Positions 63,059 to 64,000 of a stretch of DNA of 64,000 nucleotides are shown here, piece by piece. Position 1 is the stretch's first letter. Each line of letters begins with the position of its first letter. Both the position numbers and the translations under genes were made by a program. The DNA comes from Pseudovibrio japonicus. GTDB lineage: Bacteria > Pseudomonadota > Alphaproteobacteria > Rhizobiales > Stappiaceae. Where the stretch lies: the NCBI RefSeq assembly GCF_014651595.1, contig NZ_BMXE01000001.1:124001-188000 (forward strand). The letters are read 5' to 3'. The notes under the pieces are model-generated. The model worked only from the letters and a program-made list of their open reading frames with translations. It did no database searches and was not told the origin of the DNA.

Positions 63059-64000
63059 ATGAAGATGATCACAACGACAGAAGAGCTTGCGCAAGCGTGT
63101 GCGAAGCTTACTCAATCAGATTTTGTAACAGTAGATACCGAGTTTTTGCGGGAGACGACCTTCTGGCCAAAACTCTGCGTCATTCAAATTGCCAATCCAG
63201 ATCACGCTGTATTGGTTGATGCGCTGGCTGAAGATCTGGATCTTGAACCTTTTTTTGCATTGATGCGCAATACGGACATCGTCAAGGTGTTCCATGCGGC
63301 GCGGCAGGACATTGAGATAATCTACCATCTGGGCGGCTTTGTGCCCTCACCGCTGTTCGACAGTCAGGTTGCGGCCATGGTTTGTGGCTTTGGGGATTCT
63401 GTTTCCTACGACCAGCTGGTTTCGAAAGTGACTGGTGAGCGGATTGACAAGTCCTCACGGTTTACAGATTGGTCCCGCCGTCCCTTGACGAACAAGCAGC
63501 TCACCTATGCACTTGCGGACGTAACACATTTGCGCGACGTTTACCTGTTCCTGAAAGAGCAGCTTGAACAGAAAGGTCGCAGCCACTGGGTTGAAGATGA
63601 GATGGCGACATTGTCCTCCATCGATACCTATCGCAGTGACCCGGACAAGGCATGGCAGCGCATGAAGCTGCGAGTTCGTAAGCCACGCGATCTGGCGGTT
63701 CTTAAGGAACTTGCGTACTGGCGCGAGAAAGAAGCGCAAAAGCGCGATATCCCTCGCAACCGCGTTATCAAGGACGATGCAATCTTTGAGGTTGCGACGC
63801 AAAAGCCGCAGACAAGCGAGGCGTTGGGCCATTTGCGCACGATTCCGCGTGGGTTTGAGCGTTCGCGTCATGCTGATGAAATTCTCAATGCGGTCAAACG
63901 GGCCATGGAAATTCCCGAGGATGATCTCCCGGCAATTCCAAAGGGTCGCGCGTCACCGGATGGTGCTTCTGCAGCAGTTGACCTGCTAAAGGTGCTCTTG
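63059..64000 (+). CDS. rnd: Ribonuclease D, N-terminal 314 codons (cut by window end)
   Basis: A 3'-5' exoribonuclease of the DEDD family, involved in tRNA 3' end trimming. The open frame runs to the window edge without a stop. It begins MKMITTTEELAQACAKLTQ. The catalytic motif I is VDTEFLRE (about residues 24-31), motif II lies in FHAARQDIEII and motif III is YALADVTHL. The HRDC-type helical region follows. The ATG at 63059 is divergent from aspS. The ribosome binding site is not strong. Confidence 0.94.
   Translation, partial: MKMITTTEELAQACAKLTQSDFVTVDTEFLRETTFWPKLCVIQIANPDHAVLVDALAEDLDLEPFFALMRNTDIVKVFHAARQDIEIIYHLGGFVPSPLFDSQVAAMVCGFGDSVSYDQLVSKVTGERIDKSSRFTDWSRRPLTNKQLTYALADVTHLRDVYLFLKEQLEQKGRSHWVEDEMATLSSIDTYRSDPDKAWQRMKLRVRKPRDLAVLKELAYWREKEAQKRDIPRNRVIKDDAIFEVATQKPQTSEALGHLRTIPRGFERSRHADEILNAVKRAMEIPEDDLPAIPKGRASPDGASAAVDLLKVLL

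Overview
The window looks like chromosomal DNA from an aerobic heterotrophic alphaproteobacterium. The best guess, by general resemblance only, is a marine Hyphomicrobiales/Stappiaceae-type genome such as Pseudovibrio or Roseibium. Supporting signs are moderate GC content, tightly packed operons, many ABC, TRAP and NCS1 importers, an aerobic-type two-subunit indolepyruvate oxidoreductase, and a btuB-btuF-btuC-btuD operon behind a cobalamin riboswitch. No tRNA, rRNA, CRISPR array, insertion sequence or prophage is visible.

Layout. 1-1 kb: end of queE and complete queF (queuosine). 1-7 kb: a complete ribose operon (rbsD-A-C-B-R-K, minus strand) with paired LacI-type operators and a leader hairpin over the rbsD ribosome binding site. 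7-11 kb: a secreted phosphatase/nuclease-fold protein, then L-serine deaminase and a serine transporter. 11.7-16 kb: indolepyruvate ferredoxin oxidoreductase (iorAB) with a MarR regulator. 16-18 kb: a frameshifted beta-propeller gene, a possible 41-residue membrane peptide and a coding remnant. 17.8-23.3 kb: a glucose/mannose-type ABC importer and its divergent LacI regulator. 23.3-29.5 kb: an HD hydrolase, a TRAP transporter, a TetR regulator and a fatty acyl-CoA ligase.

29.5-42.7 kb is the most interesting part. On the minus strand lie an N-carbamoyl amidohydrolase, a dihydropyrimidinase/hydantoinase, an NCS1 permease and a DUF1330 protein. Divergent from them across an 839-bp regulatory gap is a complete coenzyme F420 biosynthesis operon (cofG-cofH-cofD-cofC-cofE) ending in the F420:NADP oxidoreductase npdG. 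It is followed by a single F420-type luciferase-like (LLM) oxidoreductase and a TetR regulator that strongly resembles the uracil sensor RutR. The shared gap holds a 16-bp site matching 11 of the 14 fixed positions of the E. coli RutR operator as I remember it. The usual flavin/iron-sulphur dihydropyrimidine dehydrogenase (PreT/PreA) is absent from the window. I infer a reductive pyrimidine (or related N-heterocycle) catabolic pathway in which NADPH reduces F420 through NpdG and the LLM enzyme uses F420H2 to saturate the ring, ahead of hydantoinase and amidohydrolase. This is a hypothesis from gene content, not a demonstrated activity.

42.7-47.6 kb: the vitamin B12 uptake operon with its riboswitch. 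47.7-55.3 kb: a DMT exporter, formate-tetrahydrofolate ligase, a heparin-lyase-like periplasmic protein, RecX, a ferredoxin-NADP reductase and an EAL-domain c-di-GMP phosphodiesterase with a CSS-type sensor. 55.5-59 kb: two adjacent exported proteins of unknown function whose C-terminal regions look homologous. 59-64 kb: an MsbA-like exporter, AspS, and the first 314 codons of ribonuclease D, cut by the window edge.
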